Assembly (NCBI GenBank): GCA_016783865.1
Contig: JADHVS010000086.1
Span: 1 to 17,020, forward strand
Source of the DNA: Bacteroidales bacterium
Lineage (GTDB): Bacteria; Bacteroidota; Bacteroidia; Bacteroidales; SM23-62
Direction of reading: 5' to 3'
DNA length: 17,020 bases
The translations under genes and the position numbers were made by a program. The notes under the pieces were generated by a model that saw nothing but the letters and a program-made list of their open reading frames with translations, made no database searches and was not told where the DNA came from. This document shows positions 1 through 6,338 of the stretch, piece by piece. Each line of letters opens with the position of its first letter. The first letter of the stretch is position 1.

Positions 1-140
1 CCCAGGTCATCGCAATAGATGATAACTACATTGGGCCTGTCATCATCGGCACGGGCCTCCATTTTTTTTGATTGCCCGGATGAGCAACCAGCAACAATGA
101 TAATTAGAATGACATTGATAAAAATGTTGATTGTTCTCAT
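1..140 (-). CDS. Sulfatase lipoprotein, N-terminal part only (cut by left edge)
   Basis: Reading the minus strand from the ATG at 140 gives 46 complete codons that stay open to the left edge. Residues 1-19 form a lipoprotein signal peptide: a hydrophobic stretch of Ile/Val/Leu ending in V-A-G-C with the lipidated Cys at 19. After a short polar linker comes R-P-N-V-V-I-I-Y-C-D-D-L-G (residues 35-47), which is the characteristic first strand of S1-type sulfatases of the alkaline phosphatase superfamily; the two Asp (44, 45) are calcium ligands in that family. The formylglycine Cys/Ser motif would lie outside the window, so catalytic competence and substrate cannot be judged. It sits downstream of, and in the same direction as, a GH5-type hydrolase lipoprotein, which suggests joint attack on a sulfated polysaccharide (inference). 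The family call is fairly safe; an arylsulfatase or phosphodiesterase-like relative is the alternative. Confidence 0.8.
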   Translation of the reverse strand, partial: MRTINIFINVILIIIVAGCSSGQSKKMEARADDDRPNVVIIYCDDL

Positions 141-154
141 AACTTAAATATATT

Positions 155-185
155 GTTCTTCGTTCTTCGTTCTTCGTTCTTCGTT
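155..185. repeat. 7-bp tandem repeat GTTCTTC, about 4.4 copies
   Basis: Four perfect head-to-tail copies of GTTCTTC at 155-182 are followed by a partial GTT. On the minus (coding) strand the unit reads GAAGAAC. The tract lies 15 bp upstream of the sulfatase start codon and downstream of the GH5 stop, so it is in the leader of the sulfatase gene. It does not show the spacer structure of a CRISPR. Confidence 0.9.
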
Positions 186-223
186 TCCTGTTATAAATAC
201 CCACTCCAAATCCATAAATCCCT

Positions 224-250
224 CTACTGCCTACTGTCTACTGTCTACTG
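224..250. repeat. 7-bp tandem repeat CTACTGY, about 3.9 copies
   Basis: Units start at 224, 231, 238 and 245 (CTACTGC, CTACTGT, CTACTGT, CTACTG). On the minus strand each unit contains TAG, and because 7 is not a multiple of 3 the tract places a stop in all three minus-strand frames. The GH5 gene ends inside it: the stop is the TAG at 240-238, and the last three residues (S-R-Q) are encoded by repeat sequence. Confidence 0.9.
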
Positions 251-1362
251 ATTCCTGGTTTCTCCCCTAATAAGACCCGGATAAATTCCTTATCAACCTC
301 CCCGGTCCCCCTGTCGATAATCCCAAATCCTCCTTTATAATCCCAGTGGGCCCAGGCAATCCCATGTTTCTCGAGGATCGACCGGACATCGGAATACCAT
401 AACATCCGCATCTCCCTGGTAACAGTAGGCAGGCAGCCCCACTCTCCGCAATACAACTGAAGCCCGTGATCCTTTGCATATTTAACCGGAAGCATGATCA
501 GGCTCTCCAGAGTGTCTTTGGTATACACCTGCCGGTGGTATGACAATTCTCTTTTCACATCATCTGAAAAACCTTCCAGGTCTTCCTCCTTAATAATCTC
601 TCCCGGATATTGAACCGGGCCGTCATACTCATATATTCCTGTCCATGAAGCCTGATGGTGAGTCAGCGGGAAGGGTGTATAGTAATGAAAGCTCAGAATG
701 ATATTCGGGTCATTTTCAGGTATAACCAGGTCTTTAAAAGTCTGAACCTGCTGCCACATATTGGATCCAATCACGATTTTCCTTTTGGGCTCCAGTTCTC
801 GTAAAGCAGTCATGGTTTTGGCAATTAATTTATTCCAATCGTCAGGATCGTCCGCAACAGCCTCATTCATAAGTTCATATGCCACGAAATCCAGAGGATA
901 TCCCTTCAATTCCCCTGAAAGGACTTTCCATAAACCTATGAATTTCTCCTGTTCAGCCGGATCTGTCCATAATGGCCGTACGGCATTATTAAAATGATGA
1001 GAGCGGATGATATGCAGGTCAACGATCACAGCAATCCCAGCCTCATCGGCCCAGCCCAATGCCTGGTGCAACAATGCGAAAGCTTCCGGTTCCTTGTTAC
1101 CCTCCTTGTCCCAAAGTTGTTCTTCATCGACAGGCATCCGTATGTGGTCGTATCCCTGTGCTGCAACAAACTGAACATCTTTCTGTGTGAAGAATTGAGC
1201 TCTTTCCTCTCCCCGTTTTTTGCTCTGGGATAACCAGTGACTGATATTCACACCCCGATTTATCGGGAAAGCTTCATAAACAGCCGGTTCAACTTTTTGT
1301 CCTGTTTTACAGGATGAAAACACAAATAAAAGTGTAAGAAATACAGTAATGGTAGTTTTCAT
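238..1362 (-). CDS. Glycoside hydrolase family 5-type (cellulase-like) lipoprotein
   Basis: A 374-residue secreted glycoside hydrolase of clan GH-A, most like family GH5. Residues 1-18 are a lipoprotein signal peptide ending F-S-S-C (Cys18), so the enzyme is probably anchored in the outer membrane or periplasm. The (beta/alpha)8 landmarks appear in order: R-G-V-N-I-S-H-W (36-43), H-I-R-M-P-V (73-78), V-I-V-D-L-H (112-117), Y-E-L-M-N-E (162-167) with Glu167 as acid/base, F-H-Y-Y (225-228), and C-G-E-W-G (305-309) with Glu307 as the likely nucleophile. Both catalytic Glu are present and the length is normal for a single-domain GH5, so it should be active as a retaining beta-glycosidase. The exact substrate (beta-glucan, mannan or other) cannot be told from motifs. 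The gene lies between a small lipoprotein and a sulfatase on the same strand, suggesting a polysaccharide-degradation role. The C-terminus runs into a 7-bp repeat tract. Confidence 0.88.
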   Translation of the reverse strand: MKTTITVFLTLLFVFSSCKTGQKVEPAVYEAFPINRGVNISHWLSQSKKRGEERAQFFTQKDVQFVAAQGYDHIRMPVDEEQLWDKEGNKEPEAFALLHQALGWADEAGIAVIVDLHIIRSHHFNNAVRPLWTDPAEQEKFIGLWKVLSGELKGYPLDFVAYELMNEAVADDPDDWNKLIAKTMTALRELEPKRKIVIGSNMWQQVQTFKDLVIPENDPNIILSFHYYTPFPLTHHQASWTGIYEYDGPVQYPGEIIKEEDLEGFSDDVKRELSYHRQVYTKDTLESLIMLPVKYAKDHGLQLYCGEWGCLPTVTREMRMLWYSDVRSILEKHGIAWAHWDYKGGFGIIDRGTGEVDKEFIRVLLGEKPGISRQ

Positions 1363-1447
1363 AATGAATCCTTTTAATTAAGTATAAGGTTAACAAATAT
1401 GTATTTTATTAATCCCAGTTTAATCCTGCATGAATATAATCACATTT

Positions 1448-1978
1448 TCACAGTACACCAGAAGAGGGTATCTCTACTAAATAAAATTGTTTAGAATTTT
1501 CTTTCTCCATTTTTACCGGGAGTCCCTCCAACAGTTTCTTTCCAGGAATATATTGCCTGTGATCCTTTTGTGCATCAATCATTAAGTATTTTGAATCCGG
1601 CTTGATTGTCCACCATTCCGGGAACTGATTTATCCTTGGATAATCAAAAGGCAGGTTCATGAAATCCTGGTGCCGTTTACAATCAAAATATACCTTTCCT
1701 TCCCAGTCGGATGAGGTTGCGATATGAATATACAGAGTGTCTTCATCCAGGTTTCGCGGTATGAGTCCAGTTGCACTATCCGTATGCTCAAGCCAGCTAT
1801 CAATGTAATGGCTGCATCTTATAAATGCTTCATTGGCAGAAAGGCTGTTTGAGACGGCAAGGCTAAATGACAGAGAATCAGAAGAAGTGATTTTTATTGG
1901 AGATCGTTTTACTTCCGTCAGGCAAGAATGACCAATAATAGATAATATTGAAAGGATAATAATTGCTTTTCGCATCAT
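1448..1978 (-). CDS. Small lipoprotein of unknown function
   Basis: A 176-residue protein with a lipoprotein signal peptide: a hydrophobic Ile/Leu-rich core followed by G-H-S-C with the lipidated Cys at 19. The first two codons are both Met, so the start could be one codon later. I do not recognise a named domain. The region around W-L-E-H...T-G-L-I-P-R-N looks like the beginning, and the stretch containing L-P-F-D-Y-P-R-I-N-Q-F-P-E-W-W like the end, of longer secreted proteins seen near polysaccharide-utilisation genes in Bacteroidota. If that memory is right, this copy has lost its middle. This is an impression that could not be tested here. Neighbours on the same strand are the TAT oxidoreductase upstream and the GH5 hydrolase 85 bp downstream, so a role in carbohydrate metabolism is plausible but unproven. 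Confidence 0.6.
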   Translation of the reverse strand: MMRKAIIILSILSIIGHSCLTEVKRSPIKITSSDSLSFSLAVSNSLSANEAFIRCSHYIDSWLEHTDSATGLIPRNLDEDTLYIHIATSSDWEGKVYFDCKRHQDFMNLPFDYPRINQFPEWWTIKPDSKYLMIDAQKDHRQYIPGKKLLEGLPVKMEKENSKQFYLVEIPSSGVL

Positions 1979-2007
1979 GAATTGATATTAGTATTAGTTA
2001 TTGAAGC

Positions 2008-2076
2008 TCCTCGCCGCAAGCGGCGAGGAAACGAGTTCCTGAGTTCGGCGAAGCCAATGCGCTCGCAGGATTCAGG
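2008..2076. repeat. Pair of REP-like hairpins in intergenic DNA
   Basis: Two adjacent palindromes lie upstream of the small lipoprotein gene. The first (2008-2029) has a perfect 9-bp stem, TCCTCGCCG against CGGCGAGGA, around a CAAG loop. The second (2038-2076) pairs CCTGAGTTC with GGATTCAGG (two G-T wobbles) and then, after one mismatch, GGCG-type bases with CGC, around an A-rich loop. Neither is followed by a T-run, so they do not look like terminators. Their GC-richness stands out from the AT-rich flanks. The arrangement resembles repetitive extragenic palindromes; only one copy is in the window, so repetition across the genome is not shown. Confidence 0.55.
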
Positions 2077-2105
2077 TATCTGATGCCATAGGCCTGGCTT
2101 AAATT

Positions 2106-2136
2106 TAAAAGGCTGCCCCTTTAGTGAGACAGCCCT
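2106..2136 (-). terminator. Rho-independent terminator for the Gfo/Idh/MocA gene
   Basis: On the minus strand, 25 bp after the stop codon of the oxidoreductase, GGCTGTCTC (2135-2127) pairs with GGGGCAGCC (2119-2111) around an ACTAAA loop, with two G-U wobbles. It is followed directly by TTTTAAATTT. Hairpin plus T-run is the classical layout and would separate the oxidoreductase transcript from the lipoprotein and GH5 genes downstream. Confidence 0.75.
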
Positions 2137-2160
2137 TACTATTTTTCAATCATCCCAATC

Positions 2161-3666
2161 TTACAACGTCCAGCCTTGGCGGTAGTTGTGCTTGATCAGT
2201 TCAGCAGCAAACTCCTTGGCATTGATCGGATCGGTATATTGAGTGTCGAAATGCGGGTGACCGTCAATGATTTCAAAGGCATCTGATGTAACAATCTTTA
2301 TTGTATCAGAATCTGAAATGTTGGTGAATTCCATGTTTTCCCCATCCCATAGCAATTCGCGCTTGAGATCCTGCAATCTCACGGCTACAACACCCATAAC
2401 GACCATCTCATTGAGTGGCCCGGCATATCCAAAATTAGAACTGGCTTCTGTCCTGCTTTCAGGACTTTCCTTACAGGCCCTTACCCAGTCCATATAATGT
2501 CCAAGGTCAATTCTTGGAAGGGACTTGGCTGGCCTGGTATATGACTCATCATATGACAACGGAAGCAGGAACGGATTCATACCGTAGGTACCGCACAACA
2601 GTTTCCCCTTTGTCCCTATCAGCAGGCAACCACCATTCCAGTCACGACCCAATAGTTCTCCGACTGGATGATCCTCCGGCCTTGGTGGCAATAAACCTCC
2701 ATCCCACCAGGATACTTTCACCTCAGGTAAATTTACCTTCTCTAATCCTGACCTTTCCGGAAATGTGAAGTGAGCAACCTGAGCAGTTGGTGCACATTCG
2801 GTATTGATCAGTGTGGAACTTCCCTGAACTTTGGAAGGATACTCCAGATGAAGAGCCTTAAATATAGGATCCATGATATGACATGCCATATCACCTAACG
2901 CACCTGTACCGTAATCCCACCATCCACGCCAATTCCAGGGATGAAGTAATGGATGATAAGGTTTCATTTTAGCTGGTCCGATAAACAGGTCCCAGTTCAA
3001 TGTATCAGGTGGCACATGTTCATCTTTTGGCCTCTCGAGACCTTGTGGCCAGATGGGTCTGTTGGTCCATGCATGTGCCTCAACTACTTCACCGATTGCA
3101 CCATCCCAGAACCACTCGCAAAACTGCCTGATGCCTTCACCGGAATTGCCCTGGTTACCCATCTGTGTTGCCACTTTATATTCCTTGGCAATCTTGGTCA
3201 TTTGTCTTGATTCCCATACAGAATGAGTCAGTGGCTTCTCACAATATACATGCTTTCCAAGTTTCATGGCATTGATCGAAACAATGGCGTGTGAATGGTC
3301 AGCTGTTCCCACAACCACAGCATCGATACTGTCTTTCATCTCATCGAACATCTTCCTCCAGTCCCAGTATTTCTTCGCCTCCGGAAATTGCTCAAAAATT
3401 CCGGCAGAATATTTCCAGTCAACATCACACAGGGCCACAATATTTTCACTTTTTAATTCCTTGATGACTCCACCACCACGTCCGCCTATTCCTACACCGG
3501 CAATATTCAGCTTATCACTGGGAGCGGTATATCCCAGTCCGCTGACGACTTTACTCGGTACAATTGTGAGTCCGGCAGCAGCAGTTGCTGTTGTAGCGAT
3601 AAAAGTACGACGGGAAAACGGGGTCGCTCCTTTCGATTTTTTGTTCTTTTCCATAATAATGCTCAT
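2161..3666 (-). CDS. TAT-exported Gfo/Idh/MocA-family oxidoreductase
   Basis: A 501-residue NAD(P)-dependent oxidoreductase probably acting on a sugar, sugar acid or inositol in the periplasm. Residues 18-23 (S-R-R-T-F-I) followed by an Ala/Thr-rich hydrophobic stretch form a twin-arginine signal, expected for export with cofactor already bound. The Rossmann dinucleotide site is G-V-G-I-G-G-R-G-G-G (57-66), the family motif C-E-K-P is at 142-145 with Lys144, and the later G-D-M-A-C-H-I-M-D-P segment carries the His typical of the substrate site. The length fits the longer secreted subgroup common in Bacteroidota and Planctomycetes. Translation may begin at Met1 (3666) or Met5 (3654); no Shine-Dalgarno decides between them. 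It is followed by a terminator and lies upstream of hydrolase genes on the same strand. Substrate cannot be read from the sequence. Confidence 0.9.
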   Translation of the reverse strand: MSIIMEKNKKSKGATPFSRRTFIATTATAAAGLTIVPSKVVSGLGYTAPSDKLNIAGVGIGGRGGGVIKELKSENIVALCDVDWKYSAGIFEQFPEAKKYWDWRKMFDEMKDSIDAVVVGTADHSHAIVSINAMKLGKHVYCEKPLTHSVWESRQMTKIAKEYKVATQMGNQGNSGEGIRQFCEWFWDGAIGEVVEAHAWTNRPIWPQGLERPKDEHVPPDTLNWDLFIGPAKMKPYHPLLHPWNWRGWWDYGTGALGDMACHIMDPIFKALHLEYPSKVQGSSTLINTECAPTAQVAHFTFPERSGLEKVNLPEVKVSWWDGGLLPPRPEDHPVGELLGRDWNGGCLLIGTKGKLLCGTYGMNPFLLPLSYDESYTRPAKSLPRIDLGHYMDWVRACKESPESRTEASSNFGYAGPLNEMVVMGVVAVRLQDLKRELLWDGENMEFTNISDSDTIKIVTSDAFEIIDGHPHFDTQYTDPINAKEFAAELIKHNYRQGWTL

Positions 3667-3865
3667 TTTGGTTAATTAGAATTTATGCTTAGTTAATTGT
3701 TTGTCAGACGGTTCAAATAATTAAATCACGAGGGTCAATAAAAGTAATAAAATTTAGTATCTAATCAAAAATAGAGGGCTTCACTAAATCATGAAATTTC
3801 AGAAACATGTTAAATTTACATCGAAAAGGTACTAATTCATCCTGATTATCAACTGGAAATATAAA

Positions 3866-4498
3866 GTGAGCCGCTATATTCATAATCTTATCAGCCAGGG
3901 AGAGCATCAGCAACTCGATTTTAAATATGAGATCTCCGATGCGAGGAAAATTGCCAGAACGCTCGTTGCCTTTTCAAATACTGATGGCGGAAAACTGTTG
4001 ATCGGTGTTAAGGACAATGGCAATATCACCGGAATACACTCAGATGAGGAGTATTATATGATTGAAGCAGCCGCCCAGATGTATTGCCGGCCGGAAGTAA
4101 AATTTACCGTTATAAAATGGTATTTATCAGGAAAATCCATCCTGGAAATTGATATCCCTAAAGCTTTCAAAAGACCCTTTTTTGCTCTTAATGAAGAGGA
4201 AAAATGGATAGCCTATATACGCAGAAACGACCAGAATCTGCTGGCCAATAAAATATTACTGAAGGTCTGGGAAAAGGAGAACAGGAAAAAGGGCTCAATC
4301 CTCAGGTATTCGGAAAAAGAGGAGATCCTGCTTCATTACCTGGATCAGCATGAACAAATTACCTTTTCAAAATTTTGCCGGATCGCCAGGATTTCAACAA
4401 AGATGGCAGAAGAGATTTTATCCACACTGATCTGTTTCCGGATCATTGAGATGGAGATCACAGAAAAGTTTACCTGTTTCTTTCTTTATAAACAGTAA
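3866..4498 (+). CDS. AlbA_2/Schlafen-type domain protein with C-terminal winged helix
   Basis: A 210-residue cytoplasmic protein. The start is GTG: an in-frame TAA lies at 3833 and no ATG occurs between it and 3866. Residues about 1-125 match the AlbA_2 domain (also called divergent AAA-4 or Schlafen AlbA): E-H-Q-Q-L-D-F-K near the start, the strongly conserved A-F-S-N-T-D-G-G-K-L-L-I-G-V-K-D-N-G block, and the later W-I-A-Y-I-R-R-N segment. The remainder (about 140-205) is charged and helical, consistent with a winged-helix DNA-binding fold. Members of this family are common in Bacteroidota as putative nucleic-acid-binding regulators; no AAA ATPase domain is attached here. It stands alone between the divergent oxidoreductase gene and convergent purQ, so context gives no target. 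Confidence 0.85.
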   Translation: MSRYIHNLISQGEHQQLDFKYEISDARKIARTLVAFSNTDGGKLLIGVKDNGNITGIHSDEEYYMIEAAAQMYCRPEVKFTVIKWYLSGKSILEIDIPKAFKRPFFALNEEEKWIAYIRRNDQNLLANKILLKVWEKENRKKGSILRYSEKEEILLHYLDQHEQITFSKFCRIARISTKMAEEILSTLICFRIIEMEITEKFTCFFLYKQ

Positions 4499-4510
4499 TA
4501 GGAAGGTGTC

Positions 4511-4639
4511 TCATTCTTTTTCAACCAGGTCAAATTCCGGAAGACAAATACCCTGATTCTCCTGTTTTCCTTTTTTATTGAAGTATTCAGACCTGACAAC
4601 ACCAATGTCTTTAGCAATCCATTGTCCTAAAGGCAGTTC
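4511..4639 (-). pseudogene. 3' remnant of a gene directly behind the purQ stop
   Basis: The minus strand immediately after the purQ TAA continues open in the same frame for 42 codons to a TGA at 4513-4511. The translation (beginning E-L-P-L-G-Q-W-I-A-K-D-I-G-V-V-R-S-E and ending D-L-V-E-K-E) looks like real protein, not random sequence. The pattern W-x-A-K-x-I-G-V-V-R-S-E-Y-F-N-K-K-G-K resembles the C-terminal end of DUF3108/TapB-like secreted beta-sheet proteins of Bacteroidota. There is no start codon of its own. The simplest reading is that a deletion removed the 5' part of a neighbouring gene and joined its tail to the end of purQ. An alternative is a stop codon that extends an originally longer purQ reading frame, but this sequence does not look like a PurQ extension. 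Confidence 0.5.
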
Positions 4640-5329
4640 TTAACTTAAATTCTTCAGAATTGATTCGAAGATCTTCCGGCCATCGGTATTCCCGAGTTCA
4701 TCATCGGCAGCACGTTCAGGGTGAGGCATCATGCCAAAAACATTTTGCTGTTCATTACAGATCCCTGCAATGTTGTCGATGGTTCCGTTGGGATTAGCTT
4801 CGGCAGTAATGATACCATTTTCATCGCAGTACCTGAATAAGATCTGCCTGTTCTGCCGAAGCATCTTGAGGGTTTCCTCATCTGCAAAATAGCGTCCTTC
4901 TGCATGGGCTATCGGTATTTTATAGGCCTTTCCTTTATCGAGCCCGGAGGTTACCGCAGTGGAATCATTATCGGGCATAATAAATACATTCCTGCAAATG
5001 AACAGCTGGTTGCTGTTGAGAAGCAATGTTCCGGGCAACAAACGGGCCTCGCACAGGATCTGGAACCCATTGCATACCCCGAAAACAAATCCACCTTTCT
5101 CAGCAAATTCAATTACATTGTCCATAATAGGTGAATACCTGGCAATGGCTCCTGAGCGAAGGTAATCGCCGTAAGAAAAGCCACCGGGCAATACCACGGC
5201 ATCAACGCCCTGCAGATCATGATCTTTATGCCACAACTCAATCACTTCCTGATCCAATATATCTTTTAAAACATAGATCATATCATGATCACAATTGGAA
5301 CCGGGGAATATGACAACACCAAATTTCAT
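4640..5329 (-). CDS. purQ: Phosphoribosylformylglycinamidine synthase, glutaminase subunit PurQ
   Basis: A 229-residue class I glutamine amidotransferase supplying ammonia to PurL in step four of purine synthesis (FGAR to FGAM). The N-terminus F-G-V-V-I-F-P-G-S-N-C-D is diagnostic of PurQ. The catalytic triad is intact: Cys86 in F-G-V-C-N-G-F-Q, and His203 and Glu205 in M-P-H-P-E-R. The oxyanion-strand motif L-P-G-G-F-S-Y-G-D-Y-L is at 47-57. Length matches the small, separate PurQ type that works with PurS and a small PurL, unlike the long fused PurL found in many Gram-negatives. No other pur gene is in the window, so it is a detached copy of the pathway. It is transcribed away from the cheR gene at 5452. 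A gene remnant abuts its stop codon. Confidence 0.96.
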   Translation of the reverse strand: MKFGVVIFPGSNCDHDMIYVLKDILDQEVIELWHKDHDLQGVDAVVLPGGFSYGDYLRSGAIARYSPIMDNVIEFAEKGGFVFGVCNGFQILCEARLLPGTLLLNSNQLFICRNVFIMPDNDSTAVTSGLDKGKAYKIPIAHAEGRYFADEETLKMLRQNRQILFRYCDENGIITAEANPNGTIDNIAGICNEQQNVFGMMPHPERAADDELGNTDGRKIFESILKNLS

Positions 5330-5451
5330 GCTTTGGATTTGGTGGTTAAAGATAGGAAAATAGTTGATTTATGAACATGGATTTTAATTCGTAATTTTAT
5401 GCGGATGAAACGGTTGTCCCGAGCACCCGGGATTCTTAAATTTTTAAACGT
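5330..5451. promoter_or_regulatory. Divergent intergenic region expected to hold purQ and cheR-operon promoters
   Basis: These 122 bp separate two outward-facing genes, so both promoters should lie here. I see no convincing match to the Bacteroidota -33/-7 promoter (TTTG and TAnnTTTG); TAATTTTA at 5392-5399 is one mismatch away from the -7 element on the plus strand but lacks a well-spaced -33 box. A short palindrome, TCCCG (5417-5421) against CGGGA (5428-5432), followed by AT-rich DNA, lies just upstream of the cheR start and would be in its leader. Function unproven. Confidence 0.3.
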
Positions 5452-6303
5452 GTGAAATCTTCAGAAAAACACGAAGTTGGAGACAAGGATTTGCGAATGT
5501 TTATTGATACCGTGAAAAACTTGTCGGATTATGATTTCTCTGACTATTCCGACAAATCATTGAAGCGCCGGCTGTCGAAAATTTTGCTTGATTCGAATCT
5601 TACAATTTCTTCCTTGCTCGAAAAAATCAGCAATAACCAGGATTTTCTGGAAGAGATCGTAAAGAGTATAACCGTAAATACTACGGAATTATTTCGTGAT
5701 CCCCCCATCTGGGATACCATGCGCCAGGATATCTTACCCCATTATAAGGACAAATCTGAAATTCTGATCTGGCATGCCGGCTGTTCAACCGGGCAGGAAG
5801 TATATTCCATGCTCATACTGCTTTACGAGATGGATCTTTTTCAAAAGTCAAAGGTGTATGCAACAGATATTAATTCAGATGTATTGACTTATGCAAGCGA
5901 GGGAATTTACAAGTATAAATTCAATGTCAATTACCTGGATAATTTCGATAAGGTGATCAGGCAGGATACAAACGGAGAGTTGATCGACGTACCTTATTCA
6001 AAGTATTTTTCAATCGAAAAGACCCGCGATCTGCTCAGGATGCATCAATTTCTCCTTGAAAAGCCTGTGTACAAGAAACAGGACCTTGTATCCGATCCCA
6101 ATCCATTTCCGGTTGCCTATGATATTATCATTTGCCGGAATGTTGTGATATACTTTAACTATGAGCTTCAGAATAAGGTTTTTAAGCTGTTCTACGATGC
6201 AATGAAGCCCGGCGGAAGTCTTTTACTTGGTGTTCATGAAACAATTTTAGGCCCTGTATCCAATTTTTTTATTAAGAAAAGTCAGGTCTATTATAAAAAA
6301 TAA
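5452..6303 (+). CDS. cheR: CheR-type protein-glutamate O-methyltransferase
   Basis: A 283-residue methyltransferase that uses S-adenosylmethionine to methylate Glu side chains on chemoreceptor-type coiled coils. The N-terminal helical domain (about 12-75) contains the usual D-F-S-D-Y-S...S-L-K-R-R-L signature. N-T-T-E-L-F-R-D-P (about 79-87) is the conserved loop before the catalytic domain. SAM-binding elements are intact: W-H-A-G-C-S-T-G-Q-E (107-116), V-Y-A-T-D-I-N (135-141) with Asp139 for the ribose, and I-C-R-N-V-V-I-Y-F-N (227-236). The start is GTG (an in-frame stop is at 5437); Met16 at 5497 is a possible internal alternative. It heads a run of plus-strand signalling genes and is 35 bp before a receptor-like protein, its most likely substrate. 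No CheA, CheW or flagellar gene is nearby, so the target pathway is probably not classical chemotaxis. Confidence 0.92.
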   Translation: MKSSEKHEVGDKDLRMFIDTVKNLSDYDFSDYSDKSLKRRLSKILLDSNLTISSLLEKISNNQDFLEEIVKSITVNTTELFRDPPIWDTMRQDILPHYKDKSEILIWHAGCSTGQEVYSMLILLYEMDLFQKSKVYATDINSDVLTYASEGIYKYKFNVNYLDNFDKVIRQDTNGELIDVPYSKYFSIEKTRDLLRMHQFLLEKPVYKKQDLVSDPNPFPVAYDIIICRNVVIYFNYELQNKVFKLFYDAMKPGGSLLLGVHETILGPVSNFFIKKSQVYYKK

Positions 6304-6338
6304 ACTATTTTAATCATTCATTACTGAATTCGGGCGAT

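Noticed and set aside
155..250. Possible CRISPR-like array
   Set aside because: The units are 7 bp, head to tail and without spacers, so these are simple tandem repeats.
2038..2076. Second hairpin as a terminator of the upstream gene
   Set aside because: There is no T-run on either strand, and a good terminator already exists at 2111-2135.
3266..3679. 137-codon open frame on the plus strand
   Set aside because: It lies antisense to the well-supported Gfo/Idh/MocA gene, and its Ser/Thr-rich translation is typical of a shadow frame.
3766..3773. TATTTTTG on the minus strand as a Bacteroidota -7 promoter element for the oxidoreductase gene
   Set aside because: The -7 match is perfect, but no TTG/TTTG -33 element lies at the right distance and the site is 100 bp from the start codon in AT-rich DNA, so chance is likely.
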